Below, piece by piece: positions 51,362 through 60,357 of a DNA stretch of 64,000 bases. Numbering within the stretch: the first letter of the stretch is position 1; each line of letters opens with the position of its first letter. Where the stretch lies: NCBI RefSeq assembly GCF_028288205.1, contig NZ_JAQBOD010000018.1, positions 1 to 64,000 on the forward strand, read 5' to 3'. Origin of the DNA: Mucilaginibacter sp. (GTDB lineage Bacteria; Bacteroidota; Bacteroidia; Sphingobacteriales; Sphingobacteriaceae). The notes under the pieces are model-generated. The model had not been told where the DNA came from. It saw nothing but the letters and a program-made list of their open reading frames with translations, and searched no databases. The translations under genes and the position numbers were made by a program.

Positions 51362-52840
51362 CTATTTTATCAAATGCTTTAACTGGATAACTTCCTTTTC
51401 GTCCAAAAAGCGCCAGCGGCCGCGTGGCAGGTCCTTCTTGGTAAGATTGGCATATACCACCCTGTCCAGCTTTACTACATCATAGCCTAAGTGCTCAAAC
51501 ATACGGCGCACTACACGGTTCTTTCCGCTGTGTATCTGTATACCTACTTCTCTTTTTGAGCCGCCTGCAACGTAAGCTACCGAGTCTGGTTTTATTAAAC
51601 CATCTTCCAGTTCTACACCAAACTGCAGTTTGTTCAGGTCGCCTTGTGTTAAAGCTTTATTTAGCTCAACCTGGTAAAGTTTGGTAATGTTGCTGCGCGG
51701 ATGTGAAAGCTTATCAGCCAGGTCGCCATCATTGGTCATTAACAATAAACCGGTTGTATTGCGGTCCAAACGCCCAATTGGATATATCCGCTCGCGACTG
51801 GCTTTTTCAACCAGGTGCATTACTGTGCGGCGTTCCTGCGGGTCATCAGTAGTAGTTATATAATCTTTTGGTTTATTTAATAATACATAAACGTTTTTTT
51901 CGCGCTTAAGCGTTTCGCCGTTGTATTTTATCTCGTCTTTAAACGGGTCAACCTTTAAACCCAGCTCATTTACCACCTCGCCGTTTACAGATACTACACC
52001 TGCCGCAATCAGCTCATCGGCCTTACGGCGGGAGCATATACCTGCATTTGCTATATAACGGTTAAGGCGGATAAGGCCCTCATCTTCTGCTTTTTTAGTT
52101 GGTTTCTTGGCGCGTAATGTTTTTACCGGCGCGTCACGGTCGCGGGTTATTTTATCATAAACCGGCTTATCGCCGGCTTTGCGGAAAGGTTTATCGCCCT
52201 CGTGTTTCTTAAAGTCGCCGGTTTTTGATTTTGCACCCGAAACTGCAAATTTCCTGTCGCCGGTTGATTCGCCACCGAAGCTTCTTTTTGGCTTGTCACC
52301 AAAATCTGCACCGGCTGGTTTTCTATTCCTTGGTGAAGATTCATTTCCAAAGCTTCTTTTAGGGCGCTCATCATCGCCGCCTGCTTGCGGGCGGCCGGAA
52401 TATGGTTTGTTACGCGGTAAAAAGTTTTTCTTGTTGCCACCTGATGATTCACCGTCAAAGCTTCTTTTAGGGCGATCATCATTGCTTCCCGTTGGTCTGC
52501 CTGAATATGGTTTATTACGCGGGGTAAAGCTTTTCTTTTCGCCGGTTGATTCGCCGCCAAAGCTTCTTTTTGGCTTTTCGTCGTCTCCGCCGGTTGGGCG
52601 GCCAGAATATGGCTTGCGTGGTCCAAAGCTTTTCTTTTCGCTTCCTGATGAGAAAGAGCTACGCTCGGCCGCAGGGCCGCTTGAGTATCTTTTTTTAGAA
52701 CTATCGTTGTTGGGTCTGTCCGTGCTTTTTGAAGAGTTTCCACGGGTGGAAGAAGATCGTTTATTATCGCCGCCTTTTGAGGGTCCGTTTGATCTGCCAT
52801 TCCGGTCGTCGCGACCGTTTGCTGGTCTTTTAAATACCAT
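51362..52840 (-). CDS. rluB: Pseudouridine synthase (RluB/RsuA family) with long disordered N-terminus
   Basis: 492 residues. The first 250 are low-complexity Ser/Gly/Lys/Arg, with units of about 30 residues around KPYSGRPTGG…KPKRSFGGES repeated four to five times. An S4 domain follows (GLIRLNRYIANAGICSRRKADELIAAG, near 255-300) and the catalytic domain with Asp359 in IGRLDRNTTGLLLMTNDG. It modifies a uridine in 23S rRNA. The long tail is an extra RNA-binding-like extension common in this phylum. Single gene. Confidence 0.93.
   Translation of the reverse strand: MVFKRPANGRDDRNGRSNGPSKGGDNKRSSSTRGNSSKSTDRPNNDSSKKRYSSGPAAERSSFSSGSEKKSFGPRKPYSGRPTGGDDEKPKRSFGGESTGEKKSFTPRNKPYSGRPTGSNDDRPKRSFDGESSGGNKKNFLPRNKPYSGRPQAGGDDERPKRSFGNESSPRNRKPAGADFGDKPKRSFGGESTGDRKFAVSGAKSKTGDFKKHEGDKPFRKAGDKPVYDKITRDRDAPVKTLRAKKPTKKAEDEGLIRLNRYIANAGICSRRKADELIAAGVVSVNGEVVNELGLKVDPFKDEIKYNGETLKREKNVYVLLNKPKDYITTTDDPQERRTVMHLVEKASRERIYPIGRLDRNTTGLLLMTNDGDLADKLSHPRSNITKLYQVELNKALTQGDLNKLQFGVELEDGLIKPDSVAYVAGGSKREVGIQIHSGKNRVVRRMFEHLGYDVVKLDRVVYANLTKKDLPRGRWRFLDEKEVIQLKHLIK
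52290..52650 (-). repeat. Coding tandem repeats in the rluB N-terminus
   Basis: DNA units of roughly 90 bases encode KPYSGRPTGG, DDEKPKRSFGGES and SGEKK-type segments, repeated with changes. They are prone to copy-number variation. Confidence 0.75.
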
Positions 52841-53012
52841 AGTTTTTATGTTTGCGCTTTCGCAGCGTGAGGGTCAAAGGTAAGATTTTTTGCCGGTTTT
52901 CGGGTGGTTTTTTCAACTTTTTTCATCGGTTCAAAAACCGTGTTTAAACCACTTTAAAGTGCGATTTTTAAACTATTTTCAAATTATTAAAACAACAAGA
53001 ACAGGTTAAGTG

Positions 53013-53044
53013 TTTGACAATCTGCTTTATATATCATACCTTTG
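53013..53044 (+). promoter_or_regulatory. Promoter: TTTG-N20-TACCTTTG
   Basis: TTTG at 53013-53016, 20 bases, then TACCTTTG at 53037-53044, a nearly ideal Bacteroidota promoter. Transcription should begin near 53050, just before the lytic transglycosylase gene. Confidence 0.75.
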
Positions 53045-53060
53045 TTTCACATTTATCTAA

Positions 53061-53846
53061 ATGTATCGTTCTATGAATAGAAAAAAAATGATTAAAAAAC
53101 ACTTATTTACGTGCTCCGTAATGCTTGTGCTGGCTGTCATTTTCAAGCTTAACATTTGCAGTACAACGGTTATAAAACCAACAGCAAAAACAAGCCACCG
53201 CATCTCTGGTTTTATATCATATAAAACCGATGCCACAAATGATTATAGCTTCGCTAATGAAGCTTTACCCTCAAATACTACTGTATATCGCAAACTGCAA
53301 AACTCTTTAAAAAGGCATAATTACAAGAACGTTCAATCACACATTCTGCATATTAAAGCCGAAAAATTGTTCCCTATTATTGAGCCAATTTTAAGAGCCT
53401 ATGGTATTCCCGAAGATTTTAAATACCTGCCCTTAGTGGAGTCGGGGTTAAATGAAGGAACCTCGTCAAAGGGCGCGGCAGGTTTATGGCAATTTATGCC
53501 GGGCACCGCGCGTATTTATGGCTTAAAAGTTGGCAAGGGTATTGATGAACGTAAAAACATTCGTAAATCAACTATCGCCGCCTGCAAGTACATTAAAGAG
53601 TTATATGTTGAGTTTAACAGCTGGACATTGGCTGCCGCCGCTTACAACAATGGCTCTATTAAATTAGAAAAAGCCATTCGCAGCCAAAGTGAGAAAAATT
53701 ATTTCCGTATGAAGTTAAATCGCGAAACAGGTAATTACGTTTATAATTTAGTTGCCATGAAGGCTATAATAGGCAATCCGCAGAGATATGGCTATGGTAA
53801 TTATATTACCTATGTAGCGCCTAAAAACTTTATAGTTTATAACTAA
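53061..53846 (+). CDS. Lytic transglycosylase (SLT domain), exported
   Basis: 261 residues. An N-terminal hydrophobic stretch (FTCSVMLVLAVIFKLNICS) suggests export. The SLT domain shows the catalytic Glu127 in YLPLVESGLNEGTSSKGAAGLWQFMPGTARIYGLKV, then WTLAAAAYNNG and Y-rich later motifs. It cleaves peptidoglycan glycan strands. Start choice is uncertain: ATG codons at 53061, 53073 and 53088 are in frame and all lie near the predicted transcription start. No LysM domain is present. A terminator follows at 53884. Confidence 0.88.
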   Translation: MYRSMNRKKMIKKHLFTCSVMLVLAVIFKLNICSTTVIKPTAKTSHRISGFISYKTDATNDYSFANEALPSNTTVYRKLQNSLKRHNYKNVQSHILHIKAEKLFPIIEPILRAYGIPEDFKYLPLVESGLNEGTSSKGAAGLWQFMPGTARIYGLKVGKGIDERKNIRKSTIAACKYIKELYVEFNSWTLAAAAYNNGSIKLEKAIRSQSEKNYFRMKLNRETGNYVYNLVAMKAIIGNPQRYGYGNYITYVAPKNFIVYN

Positions 53847-53883
53847 AAACTACAGTAATAATTATTATTACGGAGCACTATTA

Positions 53884-53918
53884 GCCCATCTGTCCAACTG
53901 GCAGATCGGGCTTTTTTG
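53884..53918 (+). terminator. Intrinsic terminator after the lytic transglycosylase
   Basis: GCCCATCTG / CAGATCGGGC with one bulge and a nine-base loop, followed by six T. Confidence 0.8.
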
Positions 53919-53939
53919 TTTATCTTTGCGGAGATTTTA

Positions 53940-54045
53940 ATGCGTGAGTTTTGAATGAGTGACTGAGTGATTGACAGGATGTTAAAAAATAGCAAACCGC
54001 CCAATTTTCATTCATCTAATTCGCTCATCCACTCAATCACTAATT
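53940..54045. repeat. Low-complexity TGAGTGA / TCACTCA repeats
   Basis: GTGAGTTTTGAATGAGTGACTGAGTGATTGACAGG-type units (about 53944-53980) and the inverted TTCATTCATC…CTCATCCACTCAATCACTA (about 54009-54043) enclose the uvrA leader region. They resemble the ACTCATTACTCAC tract within ileS. Confidence 0.55.
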
Positions 54046-54051
54046 AAATAT

Positions 54052-56895
54052 ATGAATAAAAAACCCATTGACCTTGGCGAGCAAAGTGAAGTTGAAGTTT
54101 ACGGAGCCCGGGTACATAATTTAAAAAACATTGATGTTTCTTTTCCGCGTAACCAGCTGGTAGTTATTACCGGCTTAAGTGGCAGTGGCAAATCATCCCT
54201 TGCGTTTGATACCATTTATGCCGAGGGCCAGCGTCGTTATATGGAAACATTTTCGGCCTATTCACGCCAGTTTATGGGCGGCATGGAGCGCCCTGATGTA
54301 GATAAGGTATCGGGCCTTAGCCCGGTTATCGCTATCGAGCAAAAAACCACCAGTAAAAATCCACGCTCAACCGTTGGCACCATTACAGAGATATATGACT
54401 TTATGCGCCTGCTATTTGCCCGTACCGGCGATGCATATTCGTACGTTAGTGGCGAGAAGATGGAGCGCATGTCTGAAGATCAGATACTGAAAACTATATC
54501 AGAAAAGTTTAAAGATGAGCCGATAAATATTTTGGCCCCGGTTGTAAAAGCCCGCAAGGGCCACTACCGCGAATTGTTCGAGCAGATACGTAAGCAGGGC
54601 TACCTAAAGGTTTGGATAGATGGTGCCATTGCCGATGTTGAGCCTAAAATGCAGGTAGACCGCTACAAAATACATGATATTGATATTGTGGTAGACCGCC
54701 TACAGGTGAGTGAAGAAAATAGCAAACGGTTATATACCTCTATACAAGCGGCTTTAAAAATTGCAAAAGGCATTATCCGCATAGGCGATAAAGATAATAA
54801 TGTAGCCTATTTTAGCAAGTACCTGATGGACCCGGTTTCGGGTATATCGTACGATGAACCGCAGCCAAATACCTTCTCGTTCAACTCGCCTTATGGCGCC
54901 TGCGAAAAATGTAATGGATTGGGATATATTTTTGAGGTGGATGAAGCTTCGGTAATTCCTAATCCTAAGTTGAGCATCTTGAATGGCGGCCTTGCGCCTT
55001 TGGGCGAGTACCGCGAAACATGGATATTCCAGGTGCTGAAAGCTTTGGCGAAGAAGTTTGAATTCTCACTGTCGACCCCAATTGATAAACTGGAAAAAGA
55101 CAAGCTGGATATTATTCTTAATGGCACTACCGAAATGGTAACCGTTTCTGTTGAGTATAACAAATGGAACGTACAAAGTTACCAGATAAGTTTTGATGGT
55201 ATCATCCGCATGCTGGAAGAGCAGCAGGAGCGCCGCGGCGAAGAAGGTATGGACGATATGGAAAACTATCGCGTACTAAAAGCCTGCCCGGTTTGTGATG
55301 GTGCACGTTTGAAAAAGGAATCGCTGCATTTTAAGGTCGACCATAAAAATATATTCGAGCTATCCATAATGGATATCAGTACCTTGCAGCAATGGTTCGG
55401 GAATTTAGAAGACAGGTTAACAGAACGCCAGAACGTCATCGCCAAAGAGATTTTAAAAGAGATACGTGCGCGTATTGTGTTTTTGATGGATGTGGGCCTG
55501 AGCTATTTAACGCTTGACCGTACTGCCAAAACGCTATCAGGTGGCGAAGCGCAGCGTATAAGATTGGCTACGCAGATAGGCTCGCAATTAATGAATGTAA
55601 TGTACATTCTGGATGAACCAAGCATTGGCCTGCACCAACGAGATAATGAACGTTTAATAAATGCCTTAAAGAACCTGCGCGACCTGGGCAATACCGTATT
55701 AGTGGTTGAGCATGATAAGGATATGATACTACAGGCCGACCACGTAATTGACATGGGCCCCGCTGCCGGTGTACATGGCGGCGAGATTGTTGCACAAGGC
55801 ACTCCGCAGGAATTAATGACGCATCATACCCTAACCACATCATACATTAACGGTGAGCGCGAAATTGCTGTGCCCAAGAAAAGACGCGAGGGTAATGGTA
55901 AAACCCTGTCACTTAAAAAGGCTACGGGTCATAATTTAAAGAAAGTTAGTGTTGAGTTTCCATTAGGGAAGCTGATTGGCATAACCGGTGTATCTGGCAG
56001 TGGCAAATCAAGCCTGATAACCGAGACCTTATACCCTATTTTAAATCATCATTTTTTCAGGGCCAAAAAGCATCCGCTGCCTTATGATAAAATTGAAGGA
56101 TTAGAAAACATCGATAAAGTAATTGAGATAGACCAAACCGCCATAGGCCGCACGCCACGCTCAAACCCGGCTACTTATACGGGCGTTTTCTCTGATATAC
56201 GTAACCTGTATGTAGCGTTGCCCGAGTCAAGGATTCGTGGTTATAAACCGGGGCGTTTCTCGTTCAACGTAAAAGGCGGCCGTTGCGAAACTTGCCAGGG
56301 CGCGGGTATGAAAGTGATAGAAATGAACTTTTTGCCTGATGTGCAGGTACCCTGCGAAGAATGCGGCGGCAGGCGCTATAACCGCGAAACTTTAGAAGTG
56401 CGTTATAAAGGTAAATCCATCAGCGATGTGCTGGACATGAGCATTGAGGATGCAGTGCCGTTTTTTGAGCATATTCCGTCTATCCACCGTAAGGTTAAAA
56501 CCTTGTTGGATGTTGGTTTAGGATATATCCGTTTGGGGCAATCATCAACCACCTTATCAGGCGGTGAGGCACAACGGGTTAAACTGGCAACTGAGCTATC
56601 TAAAAAAGATACCGGCAATACTTTCTATATTCTTGATGAGCCAACAACAGGTCTGCATTTTGAAGATATTAACGTTTTATTAGGCGTACTCTATCAGTTG
56701 GTAGATAAAGGCAATACGGTATTGGTAATTGAACATAACCTGGATGTAATTAAAGTGGTAGACCATGTTATTGATCTTGGACCGGAAGGTGGATCGGGTG
56801 GTGGTAATATCCTGTTCTCGGGCACGCCCGAGGGATTATGTAAAGTGAAGGATAGCTTTACCGGACAGTTTTTGAAGAAGGAGATGGGGTTGTAA
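54052..56895 (+). CDS. uvrA: Excinuclease ABC subunit A
   Basis: 947 residues, normal length. It has two ABC ATPase halves. The first has GLSGSGKSSLAFDT, the zinc finger CEKCNGLG…CPVCDGARL and LSGGEAQRIRLA with DEPSIGLH. The second has GVSGSGKSSL, CETCQGAGM…CEECGGRRYN and LSGGEAQRVKLA with DEPTTGLHF. UvrA dimers find DNA damage and load UvrB in nucleotide-excision repair. A YefM-like remnant starts two bases after its stop codon. Confidence 0.97.
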   Translation: MNKKPIDLGEQSEVEVYGARVHNLKNIDVSFPRNQLVVITGLSGSGKSSLAFDTIYAEGQRRYMETFSAYSRQFMGGMERPDVDKVSGLSPVIAIEQKTTSKNPRSTVGTITEIYDFMRLLFARTGDAYSYVSGEKMERMSEDQILKTISEKFKDEPINILAPVVKARKGHYRELFEQIRKQGYLKVWIDGAIADVEPKMQVDRYKIHDIDIVVDRLQVSEENSKRLYTSIQAALKIAKGIIRIGDKDNNVAYFSKYLMDPVSGISYDEPQPNTFSFNSPYGACEKCNGLGYIFEVDEASVIPNPKLSILNGGLAPLGEYRETWIFQVLKALAKKFEFSLSTPIDKLEKDKLDIILNGTTEMVTVSVEYNKWNVQSYQISFDGIIRMLEEQQERRGEEGMDDMENYRVLKACPVCDGARLKKESLHFKVDHKNIFELSIMDISTLQQWFGNLEDRLTERQNVIAKEILKEIRARIVFLMDVGLSYLTLDRTAKTLSGGEAQRIRLATQIGSQLMNVMYILDEPSIGLHQRDNERLINALKNLRDLGNTVLVVEHDKDMILQADHVIDMGPAAGVHGGEIVAQGTPQELMTHHTLTTSYINGEREIAVPKKRREGNGKTLSLKKATGHNLKKVSVEFPLGKLIGITGVSGSGKSSLITETLYPILNHHFFRAKKHPLPYDKIEGLENIDKVIEIDQTAIGRTPRSNPATYTGVFSDIRNLYVALPESRIRGYKPGRFSFNVKGGRCETCQGAGMKVIEMNFLPDVQVPCEECGGRRYNRETLEVRYKGKSISDVLDMSIEDAVPFFEHIPSIHRKVKTLLDVGLGYIRLGQSSTTLSGGEAQRVKLATELSKKDTGNTFYILDEPTTGLHFEDINVLLGVLYQLVDKGNTVLVIEHNLDVIKVVDHVIDLGPEGGSGGGNILFSGTPEGLCKVKDSFTGQFLKKEMGL

Positions 56896-56896
56896 G

Positions 56897-57079
56897 GTGA
56901 CGATTAAATCCTTTGGTCAAAAATTAAAATTCTTATGGTTTAGAATATTAAGAAAATATAATTTCATTAGTGAGGCTTCTTATTTATTGAAAAGCCCTGC
57001 TAATGCTGCAAGATTATTAAAGAGTATTGAAGATTTTGAAAAGGGTTTGGGGCAAGAAAGAAGCCTTATTGAAGAATAA
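56897..57079 (+). pseudogene. Remnant of a YefM/Phd-type antitoxin
   Basis: 60 codons from a GTG. The last 35 residues (SEASYLLKSPANAARLLKSIEDFEKGLGQERSLIEE) closely match the C-terminal half of YefM antitoxins (…ETAYLLRSPANARRLMDSI…KGTE…). The first 24 (MTIKSFGQKLKFLWFRILRKYNF) do not match the YefM DNA-binding region. A YoeB-type toxin gene does not follow. The best reading is a truncated antitoxin left from a deleted module, possibly still translated from the uvrA mRNA and able to bind a toxin. Alternative: a small free-standing antitoxin. Confidence 0.6.
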
Positions 57080-57128
57080 ATTAAAATTAAAGTGTTAAAT
57101 TTGTTATGATTAATTATTGAATCAAGCT

Positions 57129-57317
57129 ATGACAACTTTCACTATTGATATTCCAGATAATCATACTGATGAGATTTTAGCTCAATTAAAGAAACTTGGG
57201 GTTAAAGTCAGGCAGTCGAAACTATCTAAGTTAGATAAACTCACCAAAGAGGATTACCAGAAACACTTTTCGCACCGGGCACAGGTAACGCGTAACGAGG
57301 TGTTAAAATATCTATGA
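57129..57317 (+). CDS. Antitoxin of a MazF/PemK-like module
   Basis: 62 residues from the ATG at 57129; a TTG at 57117 lies in frame. It begins with a beta-strand (TFTIDIPDNHTDEILAQLKKLGVKV) and ends with a Lys/His-rich tail. No exact family was recognised. It overlaps the toxin gene by four bases (ATGA), the usual type II arrangement. Its antitoxin role is inferred from position and size. Confidence 0.7.
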   Translation: MTTFTIDIPDNHTDEILAQLKKLGVKVRQSKLSKLDKLTKEDYQKHFSHRAQVTRNEVLKYL

Positions 57318-57655
57318 ACATCCGGCAACGGGATATTGTAGAAATAGCCTTTTACACAGGAGGAAAATCCGAAACCCATCCTGCTGTAGTTGTTTCTGTA
57401 GATGAAATTTTTGAGATAGAAGGTTTTTTCTATGCAGTATTACTTTCCACTAAAAATATTTACCCTGATTTTACTTTTGAAATAACTCCCGTAATGATTA
57501 ATAGTCCGCGAAATCAACGTAGCGGTTTTGCTGTGTGTCATATGGTTCAGCTATTTTATCCGGAAGATGTTATTACACGTACTGGGGCATCACTTAAAAT
57601 TGATACTTTTAAAAGTGTAATTAATAGGATTCAGGAAGTTGTATTTGGTTTATAA
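57314..57655 (+). CDS. MazF/PemK-like toxin
   Basis: 113 residues with the PemK/MazF fold: MNIRQRDIVEIAFYTGGKSETHPAVVVSVDEI (the DIV…PAVVVS strand pair), AVLLSTKNI, and a C-terminal helix pair (DTFKSVINRIQEVVFGL). MazF-type toxins are sequence-specific mRNA endonucleases. The usual RG-rich motif is weak, so classification is moderate. It is translationally coupled to the antitoxin at 57129. Confidence 0.75.
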   Translation: MNIRQRDIVEIAFYTGGKSETHPAVVVSVDEIFEIEGFFYAVLLSTKNIYPDFTFEITPVMINSPRNQRSGFAVCHMVQLFYPEDVITRTGASLKIDTFKSVINRIQEVVFGL

Positions 57656-57663
57656 AGTCAATA

Positions 57664-57990
57664 CTATTGACACAATACTATGCCTTCTTTTTTTATAGCT
57701 TCATGCAACGGAGTAATTGACAATTTAGTGTTCCAATCCTGCATTGAATAAACAAATGTTGAAATAGGCTCTCCGGTTTCTAATTCCAGATCATATAAAT
57801 TATGCATAAGAACCTGTTCATCCTTTAGCGTTACGGACGGCCTGTCCACCAAAATCAAAACATCGCAATCCGAGTCTTTTCTTGCTTTCCCGGTAGCTCT
57901 CGAACCATACAATATAGCCACGGCAGATGGGTCGGTCTGCTGAACTACCTGCTTTATTTTATTGGCAACTGTATGAGTGTATTGATTCAT
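57664..57990 (-). CDS. MNT-type minimal nucleotidyltransferase
   Basis: 108 residues. The nucleotidyltransferase signature GSRATGKARKDSDCDVLILVD is at 29-49, with the two catalytic aspartates D43 and D45 (SDCD). A helical C-terminal half follows. Such MNT proteins often pair with a HEPN toxin and AMPylate it. No HEPN partner is next to it: downstream on its strand is the 3' end of the MazF-like gene, upstream is the leader of the next operon. It is an orphan or decayed half of an MNT-HEPN module. Confidence 0.85.
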   Translation of the reverse strand: MNQYTHTVANKIKQVVQQTDPSAVAILYGSRATGKARKDSDCDVLILVDRPSVTLKDEQVLMHNLYDLELETGEPISTFVYSMQDWNTKLSITPLHEAIKKEGIVLCQ

Positions 57991-58123
57991 TTATACAAAA
58001 ATAACTAATAAATATCATAGTAAGTGGCTGTATCTCATCAAACAAATCCATCCATATTTTGTAATTGTACATATTCAAATTACTACTGCTGTCTTTTTTG
58101 TAACATTGCATAAATATTTGTAG

Positions 58124-59098
58124 TTGACCAAAGCCGCTAAAAAATTCCTTTCCATATTGCTAAAAGCCACCATACTGGTTTTAGCTTTCGTATTTATTTA
58201 TCATCAGTACTTAAAAAAGGGCGATAGTTTAAAGCAGTTTGAGCTTTCTATAAATCACCTTAACCATCGGCACGTTATTATTGTTATGGGCGTGGTGATA
58301 TTTTTAATGTTTGCCAATTGGCTGGTAGAATGTTTGAAATGGCAGCATTTAACCCGTAACCTGGTGCCTATAACTTTATGGGAATCTATCGAGGGTGTTT
58401 TTTGTGGTTTAACCTGGGCCATATTCACACCCAACCGTATTGGCGAATACGGTGGCCGGGTAATGTTTTTACCCCCGCGTAAGCGTATTCATGGTGTTTT
58501 TGCTATGGCAGTAGGCTCGTTCGGGCAAAACGTTATTACCAATGTATTGGGCGCGGGCGCCTTTGTTTGGTTCGCTTATACTTTTCTTAACCTTAATACA
58601 TGGGCACTGGGCGGAATTTTACTGCTTGCTGTTGTTATTATGGGCATGTTTCTGGTATTTTACTTTAATATTAAATGGCTGGTATGGTTGTTAAACAGTA
58701 TATCGTTCCTTAAAAAATACCACCGTTTTTTTGATATAATGGGTGCCTATAAATTTGAAGAATTGTTAAACATAATGTGTTTTTGCTTAACAAGATTTTT
58801 CATTTTTTCATTCCAGTATTACCTGGTAATACATTTATTGATACCTGATATCGCGTTTCATGATGTGGTATTGATGACATTTATTGTATTCTTTATACAA
58901 TCGGCCCTGCCCTCACTTGATCTGTTGGATGTACCCGTGCGCGCTACTGCAGCTGTTACGCTGTTTGCCTATATAACAAACCAACATATTGCTATAATTG
59001 CCGCCTTTACATCCATCTGGCTTATAAATTTGATAATTCCCGCTATTTTAGGCTCAGTATTTATTTTTAATTTAAAATTCTTTGAGCGTAACATATAG
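58124..59098 (+). CDS. Lysylphosphatidylglycerol-synthase-type membrane protein
   Basis: 324 residues from a TTG; no in-frame ATG is well placed. About eight to nine membrane helices match the LPG_synthase_TM (UPF0104) family: LAFVFIYHQYLKKG at the start, MFANWLVECLKWQHL, WAIFTPNRIGEYGGRVMFLPP and the PSLDLLDVPVRATAAV segment near the end. The domain appears in flippase-like or lipid-modifying proteins. The GT2 gene begins within its last codons, a 17-base overlap. Together they suggest synthesis of a glycolipid or polymer; the product is unknown. Confidence 0.82.
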   Translation: MTKAAKKFLSILLKATILVLAFVFIYHQYLKKGDSLKQFELSINHLNHRHVIIVMGVVIFLMFANWLVECLKWQHLTRNLVPITLWESIEGVFCGLTWAIFTPNRIGEYGGRVMFLPPRKRIHGVFAMAVGSFGQNVITNVLGAGAFVWFAYTFLNLNTWALGGILLLAVVIMGMFLVFYFNIKWLVWLLNSISFLKKYHRFFDIMGAYKFEELLNIMCFCLTRFFIFSFQYYLVIHLLIPDIAFHDVVLMTFIVFFIQSALPSLDLLDVPVRATAAVTLFAYITNQHIAIIAAFTSIWLINLIIPAILGSVFIFNLKFFERNI

Positions 59099-60212
59099 TA
59101 TAATTTGCTTTTTGCTAACAGGTTGTTACCTGTTGTTGGTGCTATACCTTATAAAAGGATGGCTTAATTTAAAGCAGCCTAAAATTAACACCAGCAATTT
59201 TACAACTAAAGTGACAGTGTTGATAGCTGCCCGTAATGAGGAAGCGAGGATACATTACACCATAGAGGATATACTGGCCCAGGATTATCCCAAACAGCTA
59301 ACAGAAATAATTATTGTAGATGATCACTCTACCGATCGCACTTCTGCTATTATAAGCAGCTATGCAAACCGGGGCATAAAATTGCTGCAGCTTAATGAAG
59401 CACAGCCATTAAACTCCTATAAAAAAAAGGCAATTGCTACGGCTATAGGCATGTCATCGGGCGAGCTGATGGTAGCTACAGATGCCGATTGCCGAATGGG
59501 CGCGCAATGGTTATCATCTGTTGTTGGCTATTATGAAGCTAATCACCCGGTCATGATATCATCGCCGGTTGCTTTTTTTGAAGAGAAATCATTATTTGAA
59601 CGGATGCAAACGCTGGAATTTTCATTCCTGATAGGCATAGGCGGGGCATTTATTGGAAATAAAAGGGCATCAACTTGCAATGGCGCTAACCTTGCTTACC
59701 GTAAAGATGTATTTTATGAGGTAGGTGGATTTGCAGGCATCGATGAGCTGGCATCAGGTGATGACGAGTTATTACTGCAAAAGATAGCCGAGCGGTATCC
59801 CGGGCAAATTGGTTTTTTAAACCTTCAAGAAGCTATTGTTTATACCCATGCCAAATACACACTGAAAGAGTTTTTACAACAACGCCGCCGCTGGGCATCA
59901 AAATCAACCAAATACAAGGATAAAAAAGTTATAGCTATGGCTCTTTTTATGTGGCTGTTTAATATAACTATGCTGCTAAACGTTGCTTTGGGTTTTTATG
60001 ATGGCTGGTTCTTTAAGCTTGTATTAATACAATTTGCTTTAAAGTGTTTAATTGAAGCCATATTTCTATATTTAATATGCTCGTTTTTTAAACGCGCCGC
60101 CCTTTTACCGCTACTATTAATAGTTGCCCCGTTACATATGCTGTACCTGGCCTATTTGGGTATAATGACCAATGCCCGCAAATATTACTGGAAAGGCAGA
60201 ATGGTGAAGTAG
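59082..60212 (+). CDS. GT2 family glycosyltransferase, membrane-bound
   Basis: 376 residues from a TTG overlapping the upstream gene by 17 bases. An N-terminal helix (SIICFLLTGCYLLLVLYLIKGW) precedes the GT2 domain: VLIAARNEEARIHYTIEDILAQDYP, IVDDHSTDRTSA, ATDADCRMGAQWL (DxD-like), ASGDDELLLQKIAERY and QQRRRWASKSTK (QxxRW). Three C-terminal helices follow. This is the layout of processive synthases such as hyaluronan- or polysaccharide-type enzymes. The sugar is unknown. Confidence 0.88.
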   Translation: MSVTYSIICFLLTGCYLLLVLYLIKGWLNLKQPKINTSNFTTKVTVLIAARNEEARIHYTIEDILAQDYPKQLTEIIIVDDHSTDRTSAIISSYANRGIKLLQLNEAQPLNSYKKKAIATAIGMSSGELMVATDADCRMGAQWLSSVVGYYEANHPVMISSPVAFFEEKSLFERMQTLEFSFLIGIGGAFIGNKRASTCNGANLAYRKDVFYEVGGFAGIDELASGDDELLLQKIAERYPGQIGFLNLQEAIVYTHAKYTLKEFLQQRRRWASKSTKYKDKKVIAMALFMWLFNITMLLNVALGFYDGWFFKLVLIQFALKCLIEAIFLYLICSFFKRAALLPLLLIVAPLHMLYLAYLGIMTNARKYYWKGRMVK

Positions 60213-60357
60213 GCCGTGATTGTTTTTGATTTGAATATTTTTACGATTCGTGCTTTTTCAATCATAACAATCTCATAAATCCTGCAAATCACGTTCAAAA
60301 AATTGGCAATGCACCCAAATTAAACGATATTTAACCAAAAGGAACAAAAATATACAC

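Noticed and set aside
52147-52883. Long frames on both strands over the rluB N-terminal repeats
   Set aside because: They come from the codon repetition; the S4 and catalytic domains fix the true frame.
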